Assembly (NCBI GenBank): GCA_046706685.1
Contig: JBJKPE010000052.1
Span: forward strand, 1-64,000
DNA from: JARRRD01 sp046706685
Lineage (GTDB): Bacteria; Nitrospirota; Thermodesulfovibrionia; Thermodesulfovibrionales; UBA6898
Length of the DNA stretch: 64,000 nucleotides
Direction: 5' to 3'
The notes under the pieces were generated by a model. The model did not search any database. It worked only from the letters and a program-made list of their open reading frames with translations, and was not told where the DNA came from. Below are positions 50,763 through 59,010 of the stretch, one piece after another. Positions within the stretch are counted from its first letter, which is position 1. Every line of letters starts with the position of its first letter. A program made the position numbers and the translations under genes.

Positions 50763-50829
50763 TCTTTCCTCTCCTTTAAACATCGAACAATTTGTTTGTA
50801 AAGCAGATTCGAATCTATTTGCTAAGCTT

Positions 50830-50862
50830 AGTATATAGAAGAAATGTGAAAGAAAGTTGAAA
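50830..50862 (-). promoter_or_regulatory. PhoB/OmpR-type promoter upstream of the 50214-50762 gene
   Basis: Read leftward: TTTCAA-N5-TTTCAC-N10-TATACT. Spacing is identical to the element at 50007-50039, and the -10 hexamer is the same. The start would be about 60 bases before the ATG. Confidence 0.6.
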
Positions 50863-51043
50863 ATCAGATTAAAAGATCTTAATGTCGGGGTTGACTTCAG
50901 TGTCTTAAAAGAATTCTTTGTCTTACCCGCGCTATTCTCAAAAAAAGCTCGCTAAAGCTCAAAAGAAATAGCGAACAGTTTCGATGCCTTTGGTATCAAT
51001 GAGCCGGCAAAGAACAAGACCAAAAGAAAGGAACTTAACAGTC

Positions 51044-51079
51044 CTGTCATTTGACAGCACTACAAGAAAGAGAGATGAT
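51044..51079 (+). promoter_or_regulatory. Candidate promoter with operator dyad for the Met-rich/ATPase operon
   Basis: TTGACA (51051-51056), a 17-base spacer, and a weak -10, GATGAT (51074-51079). The -35 lies inside the perfect palindrome CTGTCA-TT-TGACAG (51044-51057), a typical position for a repressor or activator site. The implied leader is about 165 bases; I see no other gene between 50863 and 51248. Confidence 0.4.
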
Positions 51080-51248
51080 TGTGAAAGGACCTGTTCCGGC
51101 GAATGAGGTGATCGGCGAGAATTAAGGAGGTCGGGCAGGGTGTGACAATCGGAAGAGCCTCCGTGGCAGCAGGTGAAAGACCTTGCCATAAAGCCGCAGC
51201 AGTAGAAATGGCCCACTTTCAAATCAAAAAAACAGAGGAGGTGCAATT

Positions 51249-51656
51249 TTGAGGAAGATATTTTTTATTAGTATTGTGATTCTCGCTCTGTCGGTGACCT
51301 ATGGCTTTGCCGAGACGGGAAACGGCATGATGGAGGGTCGGCAGGGCGGCATGATGGAACACGGCAAGATGATGCGGCACGAGGGCATGATGGAGCACGG
51401 GCAGATGATGAACGACATGATGGAAATGACGGGCCGGATGTCGGAAATGATGGGCAAGCTATCGGGGATGATGAAGGACATGCCGCAGGACAGGATGATG
51501 AAGGCTTCTGAATTGATGAGGGATATGTCGCACCAGATGATGGAAATGTCGAAGATGATGAGAAGGGGCAAGGCTTCTTATAAAGAGATGAAAAAGTTGC
51601 AGGGCAGGATGACGATGATGCAGAAGAGCTTCTCCGGGATGGGAATGATGCAATGA
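51249..51656 (+). CDS. Extremely methionine-rich periplasmic protein
   Basis: A 135-residue protein starting with TTG (AGGAGGTG six bases upstream). A signal peptide (1-21, YGFA-ET) is followed by a mature domain in which about 35 of 114 residues are Met. These are mostly MM pairs spaced 4-8 residues apart (GGMMEHGKMMRHEG, EMSKMMRRGKASYKE), with a few His and many charged residues. The pattern predicts a long helix lined with thioethers, suited to Cu(I) or Ag(I) sequestration. It is followed after 37 bases by the copper ATPase, supporting that role. Related to no named family that I can assign. Confidence 0.75.
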   Translation: MRKIFFISIVILALSVTYGFAETGNGMMEGRQGGMMEHGKMMRHEGMMEHGQMMNDMMEMTGRMSEMMGKLSGMMKDMPQDRMMKASELMRDMSHQMMEMSKMMRRGKASYKEMKKLQGRMTMMQKSFSGMGMMQ

Positions 51657-51693
51657 GGTAGAAGCCAGGATATATGATCATGACGAGGAAGAC

Positions 51694-54105
51694 ATGAAAG
51701 TCACCGATCCGGTTTGTCGCATGACGATCGAGGACAGCGAGGCCACTGCCTCTTCGACATACAAGGGAAAGACCTATTATTTCTGCTCGAAGCCCTGCAG
51801 GGAGGACTTCGACAAAAATCCCGGGTCTTACATTGCGGACAAGGCGGAAGCCAAACAGAGCGGCGGCACTGAAAAGGTAATTGACTACACCTGCCCAATG
51901 CATCCGGAGTTAAGGCAGTCCAAACCCGGAGCCTGTCCGAAATGCGGCATGGCACTGGAGCCGGTGGAGCCGTCAATTCCATTGAGCAAGACGGAATGGA
52001 CCTGTCCCATGCATCCGGAAATCGTCCGCGATGCGCCGGGCAGTTGCCCTATCTGCGGCATGGCTCTGGAGCCGAAAACAGTTACGGCCGAAGAAGAGGA
52101 AAATCCCGAACTCATCGACATGACGCGGCGGTTCAATGTGAGCGTCGTACTCACGGTTCCCGTCTTTTTGATTGCGATGCGCCATTTTATCCCCGGACTG
52201 TCGCCCCTCCTTGGGAGGGTTCCGGTATCATTTCTCACCTGGGCCGAACTCGTACTCTCGACTCCCGTGGTCCTCTGGTGCGCATGGCCCTTTTTCGTTC
52301 GAGGGTGGCAGTCTGTCGTCACCTGGAACCCCAACATGTTTACCCTCATCGGCCTCGGTACAGGGGTCGCATATGTGTACAGCCTTATAGCAGCCTTTTT
52401 CCCCGGGCTCTTTCCAGCGTCCTTCCGGACCGAGGGAGGGCAGGTGAGCGTCTATTTCGAGGCAGCGGCGGTAATCACCACCCTCGTACTTCTTGGGCAG
52501 GTGCTTGAACTCAGGGCCAGGAGCAGGACAGGGGCGGCGATAAGGGCGCTGCTCGGCCTCGCTCCCAAGACCGCCCGCCTCATAAGTGACGGCAATGAAG
52601 AGGATGTGCCCCTAGAACAGATTAACCCCGGCGACCTCCTTCGTGTGCGGCCGGGAGAGAAGATCCCTGTAGACGGAACCGTTATCGAGGGGTCAAGTTC
52701 GGTGGATGAGGCCATGATAACAGGCGAACCGATTTCTGTGGAGAAGGGAAAAGGCGACAGGGTAATCGGTGCAACCGTAAACGGGACCGGCAGTCTCGTC
52801 ATGAAGGCCGAGAAGGTCGGTGCAGAAACCCTCCTGGCCCGGATTGTACATATGGTGGCCGAGGCGCAGAGGAGCAGGGCGCCGATCCAGAAACTTGCGG
52901 ACGTGGTGGCCGCTTATTTCGTGCAGATCGTGGTTGCAATCGCAGTGGTCACCTTTGTCGTCTGGATGTGGCTTGGACCGGAGCCGAAGTTTACCATGGC
53001 CCTTATAAATGCGGTGGCAGTGCTTATCATCGCCTGTCCCTGCGCCATGGGGCTTGCAACGCCCATGTCGATCATGGTGGCAGCGGGAAAGGGCGCCTCT
53101 GCCGGAGTGCTTTTCAAAAACGCCGAGGCGATAGAGGTGATGAAAGCGGTCGATACGCTTGTGACCGATAAGACAGGTACTCTAACCGAAGGGAAACCGA
53201 AACTTGTCGAAGTTGTTCCCTCCGGCGGATTTGATGAGGAAGAGTTGCTCCGGATTGCTGCCGGCATCGAAGTTGGGAGTGAGCACCCTCTGGCGGCAGC
53301 TATAGTCTCCGGGGCGAAGGAAAAGGATATATCACCTTCAAAGGTTGAGTCGTTTCAGTCTCTCACCGGACGCGGGGTAACGGGTTTGATCGACGGAAAG
53401 AAGGTCGGCCTCGGCAACCTCTCCCTCCTTGACGAGCTCGGAATCCATCCCGGGGACCTCTCTACGAGGGCCGAGTCGATGCGGCGCGACGGACAGACCG
53501 TCATGTTTGTTGTCGTCGACGGGAAGGCGGCAGGTCTTCTGGGGGTCGCCGACCCTGTCAAGGAGACGACATCAGAGGCCATTAAATCCCTTCATGGGGA
53601 AGGTATCCGGATTGTCATGCTTACCGGCGACAGCAGGACTACAGCGGAGGCGGTGTCAAAGAAACTCGGCATCGATGAGGTGATCGCAGAGGTATTGCCG
53701 GACCAGAAGGCCGACATCGTCAAACGCCTCCAGTCCGAAGGAAGGGTCGTCGCGATGGCCGGAGACGGGATCAATGACGCCCCGGCCCTTGCTCAGGCGC
53801 AGGTGGGTATCGCGATGGGAACAGGGACCGACGTGGCCATGGAGAGCGCCGGGGTGACACTCGTGAAAGGAGACCTGCGGGGGATAGTCCGCGCAAGAAG
53901 GCTGAGCAGGGCTGCGATGCGGAACATCAAACAGAACCTTTTTTGGGCCTTTGCCTACAACTCGGTGGGAGTGCCGCTGGCAGCCGGGGTGCTCTACCCC
54001 TTCTTCGGGATCCTGCTGAGCCCGATGATAGCAGCCGCTGCGATGAGCTTCAGTTCGGTGTCGGTTGTTGCAAACGCGTTGAGACTGAGAAGAGTTCAGC
54101 TCTGA
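51694..54105 (+). CDS. Copper-translocating P1B-type ATPase with YHS and HMBD domains
   Basis: An 803-residue P-type ATPase. A YHS domain (1-48; Cys8, Cys31, Cys35) is followed by two heavy-metal-binding CPMHPE...CGMALEP domains (about 66-90 and 103-127). The core has eight membrane helices, the transport motif CPC (ACPCAMG, about 446), phosphorylation site DKTGT (about 492), SEHPL, and hinge GDGINDAP. The actuator loop reads TGEP, as in P1B ATPases. CPC plus Met/His-rich N-terminal domains suggests Cu(I)/Ag(I) export (CopA/CopB-like). Lies 37 bases after the Met-rich gene; the YHS domain is near-identical in style to the stand-alone protein at 35727-35894. Confidence 0.93.
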   Translation: MKVTDPVCRMTIEDSEATASSTYKGKTYYFCSKPCREDFDKNPGSYIADKAEAKQSGGTEKVIDYTCPMHPELRQSKPGACPKCGMALEPVEPSIPLSKTEWTCPMHPEIVRDAPGSCPICGMALEPKTVTAEEEENPELIDMTRRFNVSVVLTVPVFLIAMRHFIPGLSPLLGRVPVSFLTWAELVLSTPVVLWCAWPFFVRGWQSVVTWNPNMFTLIGLGTGVAYVYSLIAAFFPGLFPASFRTEGGQVSVYFEAAAVITTLVLLGQVLELRARSRTGAAIRALLGLAPKTARLISDGNEEDVPLEQINPGDLLRVRPGEKIPVDGTVIEGSSSVDEAMITGEPISVEKGKGDRVIGATVNGTGSLVMKAEKVGAETLLARIVHMVAEAQRSRAPIQKLADVVAAYFVQIVVAIAVVTFVVWMWLGPEPKFTMALINAVAVLIIACPCAMGLATPMSIMVAAGKGASAGVLFKNAEAIEVMKAVDTLVTDKTGTLTEGKPKLVEVVPSGGFDEEELLRIAAGIEVGSEHPLAAAIVSGAKEKDISPSKVESFQSLTGRGVTGLIDGKKVGLGNLSLLDELGIHPGDLSTRAESMRRDGQTVMFVVVDGKAAGLLGVADPVKETTSEAIKSLHGEGIRIVMLTGDSRTTAEAVSKKLGIDEVIAEVLPDQKADIVKRLQSEGRVVAMAGDGINDAPALAQAQVGIAMGTGTDVAMESAGVTLVKGDLRGIVRARRLSRAAMRNIKQNLFWAFAYNSVGVPLAAGVLYPFFGILLSPMIAAAAMSFSSVSVVANALRLRRVQL

Positions 54106-54216
54106 ACCGGCCAAATCCTGTCACGGATCGGAAGTAAGGAGATGACTCTCAAAAAGAAAGAGATACGCCTGCCGGGAGAAATCGGTGAAGACTCTCAGTC
54201 TTCGTCCCGGCGCTTC

Positions 54217-54244
54217 TGTCGCGGCCGGTTGTTAAGCCGCGACA
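54217..54244. other. Hairpin downstream of the copper ATPase
   Basis: TGTCGCGGC and GCCGCGACA form a perfect 9-bp stem around a 10-base loop. It lies about 110 bases after the ATPase stop. No U-tract follows, so terminator function is uncertain. Confidence 0.45.
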
Positions 54245-54390
54245 TGCCCTCCAAGCTTTTGAGCATTGTTATAAGATAAATTGTCTTACCGGAGGAAATA
54301 GTAGCCATAAAGTGCGTTCTTTCATTATTAAAAGCGATAGGCGGGAAAATGCGGCGAGGTATTTGAGGGAGCTTGAGGTAAAATCTGGAT

Positions 54391-54885
54391 ATGAAGAATA
54401 TGTCCCGCTTGAGGCATGAATTATTTCGTGTTGGGATTATCCTGAAGGGAATTGACGGAGTCCTGGAGATAATCGGCGGATTCTTATTCTTGATGATAAG
54501 CCCCCCGGCCCTTAATAAAATCATCTATTACCTGACTCGGCATGAGTTAAGTGAAGACCCCAAAGACGTTATTGCAAATTATTTAATCCGCGCGGCCAGA
54601 GATTTTTCCATAAGCAATCAATTATTCGGATTTATATATCTTCTATCCCACGGCATAATAAAAATCGTCCTTATTTTCTCGCTTTGGAAAAGAAGGCTAT
54701 GGTCTTATCCGGTTGCAGTGATATTCTTCGGCCTGTTTGGAACTTATCAAATGTATAAATATTATCTGGACCATTCTTTCGGGTGGATATTGTTAACAAT
54801 TCTTGATGTTTTCGTAATTACCTTGACTTTGCTCGAATACAGAGAGCTCAAGGGAAATTACAAGGCATCCTCGCCCGGCTCCTAG
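54391..54885 (+). CDS. DUF2127-like integral membrane protein
   Basis: A 164-residue protein with four hydrophobic segments (about 11-35, 82-100, 105-125, 131-150). The opening RHELFRVGIILKGIDGVLEIIGGFL and the later SHGIIKIVLIFSLWKRRLWSYP match DUF2127. Function is unknown. It is AT-richer than its neighbours and has no good ribosome-binding site, which hints at a separate origin inside the metal region. Confidence 0.8.
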   Translation: MKNMSRLRHELFRVGIILKGIDGVLEIIGGFLFLMISPPALNKIIYYLTRHELSEDPKDVIANYLIRAARDFSISNQLFGFIYLLSHGIIKIVLIFSLWKRRLWSYPVAVIFFGLFGTYQMYKYYLDHSFGWILLTILDVFVITLTLLEYRELKGNYKASSPGS

Positions 54886-55009
54886 CCGACAGACAACTGC
54901 CCGGTCCAGGGAACCAGTCACACCGAAGGGCTTATAGCCCCGGCAGTGGTCCTGCTGTAGTCCGCGGTCAGGCATGAAGGCAACCGCAAAAAAAATTCCG
55001 GGTAGAACG

Positions 55010-55042
55010 GTTCAAAATTTCTTCATAATAATAATGTAAAGT
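55010..55042 (+). promoter_or_regulatory. Weaker PhoB/OmpR-type promoter before the ytkA-like/cus genes
   Basis: GTTCAA-N5-CTTCAT-N10-TAAAGT keeps exactly the spacing of the three better copies, but the first hexamer and the -10 are poorer. It lies about 107 bases before the YtkA-like gene. Confidence 0.4.
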
Positions 55043-55148
55043 GAAACGTGGGATTTTCTGCCCCTGCCAAAAAGGTTATACCGAGGTTCGGCCAGGTGCT
55101 CAGGAAAAAGAAAGATATAAAATAGAGGTGGTTAACAGGAGGCGCGAT

Positions 55149-55529
55149 ATGAAAAAGTTTGCAGTATGTGCAGTGTTCCTGCTTCTTGCGGCGGGCATCG
55201 CATACGCCAAGGATTACAGCGTCGGCAAGAAGGTCGGACCATATGACGTGAGCATCAGGATGGACCACAACCCGGCGGTAATCGGGGTCAACAGGGTCAC
55301 CATCGAAGTAAAGAAAGACGCCGCCCCGGAGAACGATCTGGACCCTGAAGTCTACTATTTCATGCAGTCCATGCCGGCGATGAACTATACTGCCAGCGCC
55401 ATGCGGAATGGTGACGCGTATACCGCCGTAATCAAACCGACGATGCCGGGCGAGTGGACGATGCAGGTAAAGATAAAGGGGCCGGACGGCAGGGTCCAGG
55501 TCGGGACATTCGAATTCAAGGCAGAATAG
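55149..55529 (+). CDS. YtkA-like periplasmic protein
   Basis: A 126-residue protein with a signal peptide (1-21, GIAYA-KD) and a single beta-sandwich domain resembling YtkA (GPYDVSIRMDHNPAVIGVNRVTIEV ... PTMPGEWTMQVKI). A methionine-rich loop, YYFMQSMPAMNYTASAM, could bind copper. Such proteins are frequent beside Cus-type efflux and respiratory copper genes. ATG 55149 has AGGAGG upstream. It is followed 68 bases later by the TolC-type gene, so it probably begins the cus transcript. Confidence 0.78.
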   Translation: MKKFAVCAVFLLLAAGIAYAKDYSVGKKVGPYDVSIRMDHNPAVIGVNRVTIEVKKDAAPENDLDPEVYYFMQSMPAMNYTASAMRNGDAYTAVIKPTMPGEWTMQVKIKGPDGRVQVGTFEFKAE

Positions 55530-55597
55530 CCGCCTCTCTTTCCGTCGAGCTTCATAACGTGCCTGTGTTGTGGTAAAATTCAGGGACAACGACCTAT

Positions 55598-56917
55598 ATG
55601 GAAAAGACAATGCCAGGGGGTAAAGGGAGGACATTTGTACCTGTAAAAGGTCTTTGTGCCGTCCTCATCGCGGTTTTTCTCCTGTTGCTCCTGCCCCTCC
55701 CTTCCAGGGCCGGGGGAACGGACGGCGATGCCGTTCTTGAAAAACTTGTAAATGAGGCCCTTGCGAACAATCCCGAGCTCAAGGCGCTGAAGGACAGGGA
55801 AGATGCCTTCAGCGACAGGCCTTCCCAGGAAGAATCGCTTGACAACCCGAAAGTCGGCTTCGCCCTTCTTGCCGTTCCCACAAACAGTTTCAGCTTTACG
55901 CAGGAGCCGATGACCCAGAAGCAGATCTCGATTTCCCAGAAAATCCCTTTTCCAGGCAAGCTGCCCCTCAAGGGAGACATCGCAAGAAAAGAAACTGAAA
56001 TCGTCAGGGAAGATTATGTGGAGAAGAAAAACTATCTGGTCATGCAGGTGAAGGAAGTATTCCGGAACCTGCTGCTGATCAACAAGACCATCGATGTTAC
56101 GAAGGAAAACAGGGACCTCCTCAGGGAATTTGTGAAGACCACTGAGACAAAATATGCCGTCGGCGAGGGCATTCAGCAGGATGTACTGAAGGCCCAGGTC
56201 GAGCTCTCCAGGATGACGGACACGTTGATTACTCTTGAACAGAAGAAGGAGAGTACATCCGCCCGTCTGAACGTGCTGCTTAACCGGCCTGTCGGGATAC
56301 CCGTCACGGAGACCGGGGGAATAGCCATAGACGGGCTGAAGCATCCGGCTTTTGCTTTTACAGACGATGAACTTCAGAAGATCGCTGAGGCGAACCGGCC
56401 GGTTCTTATCGGTGCTAAACATCTTATAGAGCGGGACCGGCTGGCACTGAGACTGGCCGAGAAGAATTACTATCCGGATTTCGATGTAGGTGTGAGTTAC
56501 GGGCAGCGTGATGAGAGGCCGGACTTTGTCTCCGGCTTCGTGATGGTTACGGTGCCTCTCTGGCATAAAACCAAGGAGGACAAGAAAGTGGCTGAAGAGA
56601 GGGCTAACATCCGTCAGGCGATCGAACAGTACAACGCAATGAAGAATACTCTGTTTTTCAGGATAAGGGACGCCGTTACTCAAATCGGGAAATATCAAAA
56701 AAAGATCGAACTGTTCAGAACGGGACTGCTGCCCCAGAGCAGGGCGGCCCTTGAATCGGCGATCTCGGGATATCAGGTGAACAAGGTGGACTTCATAACA
56801 CTCGTGAACAACCAGGTCACCCTTTATAACTATGAAATCGAATACTATCGGGCGGTGACCGATTACGAGAACGAGATATCCGATATTGAAGCGACCGTCG
56901 GGAAGAGGCTTCTCTGA
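55598..56917 (+). CDS. cusC: TolC/CusC-type outer-membrane efflux protein
   Basis: A 439-residue outer-membrane factor. The signal peptide ends near SRA-GG (residue 32), and two OEP repeats of long helices follow (LVNEALANNPELKALK, KFPFPGKLPLKGDIARKE-type start of the barrel, VKTTETKYAVGEGIQQDVLKAQVEL). With the adaptor and pump genes that follow, it forms a tripartite Cu(I)/Ag(I) exporter. Expression may share the element at 55010. The intergenic repeat at 56977-57139 separates it from the adaptor gene. Confidence 0.85.
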   Translation: MEKTMPGGKGRTFVPVKGLCAVLIAVFLLLLLPLPSRAGGTDGDAVLEKLVNEALANNPELKALKDREDAFSDRPSQEESLDNPKVGFALLAVPTNSFSFTQEPMTQKQISISQKIPFPGKLPLKGDIARKETEIVREDYVEKKNYLVMQVKEVFRNLLLINKTIDVTKENRDLLREFVKTTETKYAVGEGIQQDVLKAQVELSRMTDTLITLEQKKESTSARLNVLLNRPVGIPVTETGGIAIDGLKHPAFAFTDDELQKIAEANRPVLIGAKHLIERDRLALRLAEKNYYPDFDVGVSYGQRDERPDFVSGFVMVTVPLWHKTKEDKKVAEERANIRQAIEQYNAMKNTLFFRIRDAVTQIGKYQKKIELFRTGLLPQSRAALESAISGYQVNKVDFITLVNNQVTLYNYEIEYYRAVTDYENEISDIEATVGKRLL

Positions 56918-56976
56918 AAAGGATGGTTAGTTCCTTAGAGAGTGAAATGCTGTATAAGAAAGACGAAAAAAATACT

Positions 56977-57139
56977 GTTCACCGCAGAGGCGCAGAGGGC
57001 GCAGAGAGTGTAAGTTATATATTTCTGCTGAGAGGGCAGAAATATATAAACAGCCATAATGAGCTTTTTTGTTTTCCGGCCTCTCACCGGAAAACAAAAT
57101 TAATTGTATCTCTGCGTCCTTTGCGTCTCTGCGGTGAAA
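56977..57139. repeat. 163-bp palindromic MITE-like element between cusC and cusB
   Basis: Outer arms TTCACCGCAGAGGCGCAGAG... (56978-57007) and its near reverse complement (57109-57138) differ at only a few positions. Inside are two perfect 13-bp hairpins: stem TATATATTTCTGC with loop TGAGAGG (57016-57048), and stem TTTTGTTTTCCGG with loop CCTCTCA (57067-57099). The two 7-base loops are exact reverse complements. The GCAGAGGCGCAGAG arm type occurs as an intergenic repeat in many bacterial genomes. No transposase is nearby. Confidence 0.85.
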
Positions 57140-57198
57140 ATATTCTTGGGGTTCCGGCGTTGGCGGATAAGCGTGTTCATTAACCAGAGGAAATCGTC

Positions 57199-59010
57199 AT
57201 GAGCAAGAAGAAAACAGTTAAATATGTCTCTATAATTCTGGTCCTCCTGGTCGCTGGTGTATGGCTCATATCTCCCGGGGGGAAGAAGACGCAGGCACCC
57301 GTGACAACCGCAAAAGAGAATGCCGCGGGAGGACAGGGGAAGGAAAAAAGAAAGATCAAATACTGGGTGGCTCCCATGGACCCTACATATATAAGGGACA
57401 AACCCGGCAAGTCCCCCATGGGGATGGACCTTGTGCCCGTGTATGAGGGTGAAGGCGAAAGCGCCGAAGGCGTGGTAAAGATCGACCCGGTTACGGTCCA
57501 GAACATAGGTGTCAAAACGGCGGAGGTGACGCGGGGTCCGCTTATCGCCACCGTCCGCACGGTGGGACAGGTTACTTACAACGAGGGGACCGTCCAGCAC
57601 ATTCACACCAAGGTCTCAGGGTGGGTGGAAGATCTCTTTGTGGACACCACGGGGGCCGAGGTTTACAAAGGTGAGAACCTTCTCTCAATCTATTCTCCGG
57701 AACTCGTTGCGACACAGGAGGAATATCTCCAGGCACTGAGATATGAGCAGCAGACGGCAAGTTCTACTTTTAAGGATGTCTCCCGCGGTGGTAAGGCGCT
57801 TGTCGATGCGACGCGCCGGAGGCTACTCTTTATGGATATCGCCCCTTCTCAGATCGAGGCCCTCGAAAAGCGCGGCACGATCCAGAAGGCGATGATCCTG
57901 AAGTCGCCGACCCACGGGATTGTAATCGACAAGAAGGTTCTGGCCGGAATGAAGGTGACACCCGGCATGGAGCTTTACACCATAGCCGACATTTCAAACG
58001 TCTGGGTGCTGGGTTCCATATATGAATATGAACTTCCTTTCGTTCGCAACGGCCAGGAAGCGGAGATCACACTACCCTATCAGCCGGGGGTTGTTTACAG
58101 GGGCCGCATTTCGTTCATATACCCCTATTTGTCGGCGGCCAGCAGGACGGTGCAGATAAGGATAGATTTCAGGAATCCCGGGTTCAGACTGAAGCCCGAT
58201 ATGTATGTAAATGTGGCAATAACAACAAAGCTGGCTGAAAACGTACTGCAGGTGCCTTCCGATGCAGTTATAAGGACCGGTACCCACAACATCGTTATCA
58301 CGTCTCTCGGCGAGGGAAAGTTCCTGCCCAAAGATGTGGTCCTGGGATCGGAAGGGCAGGGGGTGGTAGAGATAAAATCGGGCCTTACAGAGGGAGAGAA
58401 GATCGTTACCTCAGGGCAGTTCCTTATCGACTCGGAGAGCAATCTGAAGGAGGCTATCAACAGGATGATCGGGGCGAAGTCGCCGGTGTCTGAAAAGACC
58501 GGGGAGGGTGCCGGCGTTCAGACCTCCAAGACCACTGCAGGCGAAATTAAAGCGGCCGGAAAGGCGGCTCCTGAAACTGGCGGGGCGTCGGAAACCCTGA
58601 AACGGATGATGTCGGAAATTATCGACGCCTATATGAAGATTCACGGCGCTCTCGTGGCCGACTCGCCTGAGGGTGTAAAGACATACGCCGGGACACTTGC
58701 CGCCTCGACGGATAAACTCAGGGCGGCGGATACGAGGGGCACTTTGAGGGAGGTGACTGCTGCCATAAACCTGGCACTCCCCGGTTTGCTGTCGGGCGAC
58801 ATGAAAAAGGCCCGGGATGCCTTCGCGATACTGAGCCGGACGATGGTCGAATATGTGAAAGGGCCTGGGAAGGAAGAGGCGCATGCATCGGGAATCAAGA
58901 TATTCTATTGCCCGATGCAAAAAGAGTCCTGGCTTCAAACGGGCTCGTCCGTCCGGAACCCCTTTCTCGGCAAGGACATGCTGATCTGCGGGAATGAGAT
59001 CAGGTACTGA
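57199..59010 (+). CDS. cusB: RND efflux periplasmic adaptor (CusB type) with extra metal domains
   Basis: A 603-residue membrane-fusion protein with an N-terminal anchor (8-25). A HMBD-like segment follows (APMDPTYI ... KSPMGMDLVPVY, about 58-82). The adaptor has lipoyl, hairpin and beta-barrel parts (KVSGWVEDLFVDTTG, SPTHGIVIDKKVLAGMKV, VLQVPSDAVIRTG). After residue 440 there is a C-terminal DUF3347-type domain ending YCPMQKESWLQTGSSVRNPF with a CxxG-like finish. Both extra domains have potential thiol/thioether ligands, suggesting metal delivery to the pump. The TGA overlaps the pump's ATG by one base. Confidence 0.9.
   Translation: MSKKKTVKYVSIILVLLVAGVWLISPGGKKTQAPVTTAKENAAGGQGKEKRKIKYWVAPMDPTYIRDKPGKSPMGMDLVPVYEGEGESAEGVVKIDPVTVQNIGVKTAEVTRGPLIATVRTVGQVTYNEGTVQHIHTKVSGWVEDLFVDTTGAEVYKGENLLSIYSPELVATQEEYLQALRYEQQTASSTFKDVSRGGKALVDATRRRLLFMDIAPSQIEALEKRGTIQKAMILKSPTHGIVIDKKVLAGMKVTPGMELYTIADISNVWVLGSIYEYELPFVRNGQEAEITLPYQPGVVYRGRISFIYPYLSAASRTVQIRIDFRNPGFRLKPDMYVNVAITTKLAENVLQVPSDAVIRTGTHNIVITSLGEGKFLPKDVVLGSEGQGVVEIKSGLTEGEKIVTSGQFLIDSESNLKEAINRMIGAKSPVSEKTGEGAGVQTSKTTAGEIKAAGKAAPETGGASETLKRMMSEIIDAYMKIHGALVADSPEGVKTYAGTLAASTDKLRAADTRGTLREVTAAINLALPGLLSGDMKKARDAFAILSRTMVEYVKGPGKEEAHASGIKIFYCPMQKESWLQTGSSVRNPFLGKDMLICGNEIRY

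Noticed and set aside
51142..51252. 36-codon frame (GTG start) whose stop overlaps the TTG of the Met-rich gene; its first residues TIGRASVAAG recall a MerR helix-turn-helix
   Set aside because: Only about ten residues fit, the ribosome-binding site is distant, and no MerR continuation is present. It could be a leader peptide, but support is too thin.
54141..54278. 45-codon frame after the copper ATPase
   Set aside because: Purine tract abuts the ATG, no family resemblance, and it contains the 54217-54244 hairpin.
56977..57139. CRISPR array from the GCAGAGGCGCAGAG repeats
   Set aside because: The repeats are arms of one inverted structure, not regularly spaced direct repeats, and no cas genes are present.
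56923..57183. Open frame of 86 codons between cusC and cusB
   Set aside because: It is created by reading through the palindromic repeat; the encoded sequence is a translation of its arms.
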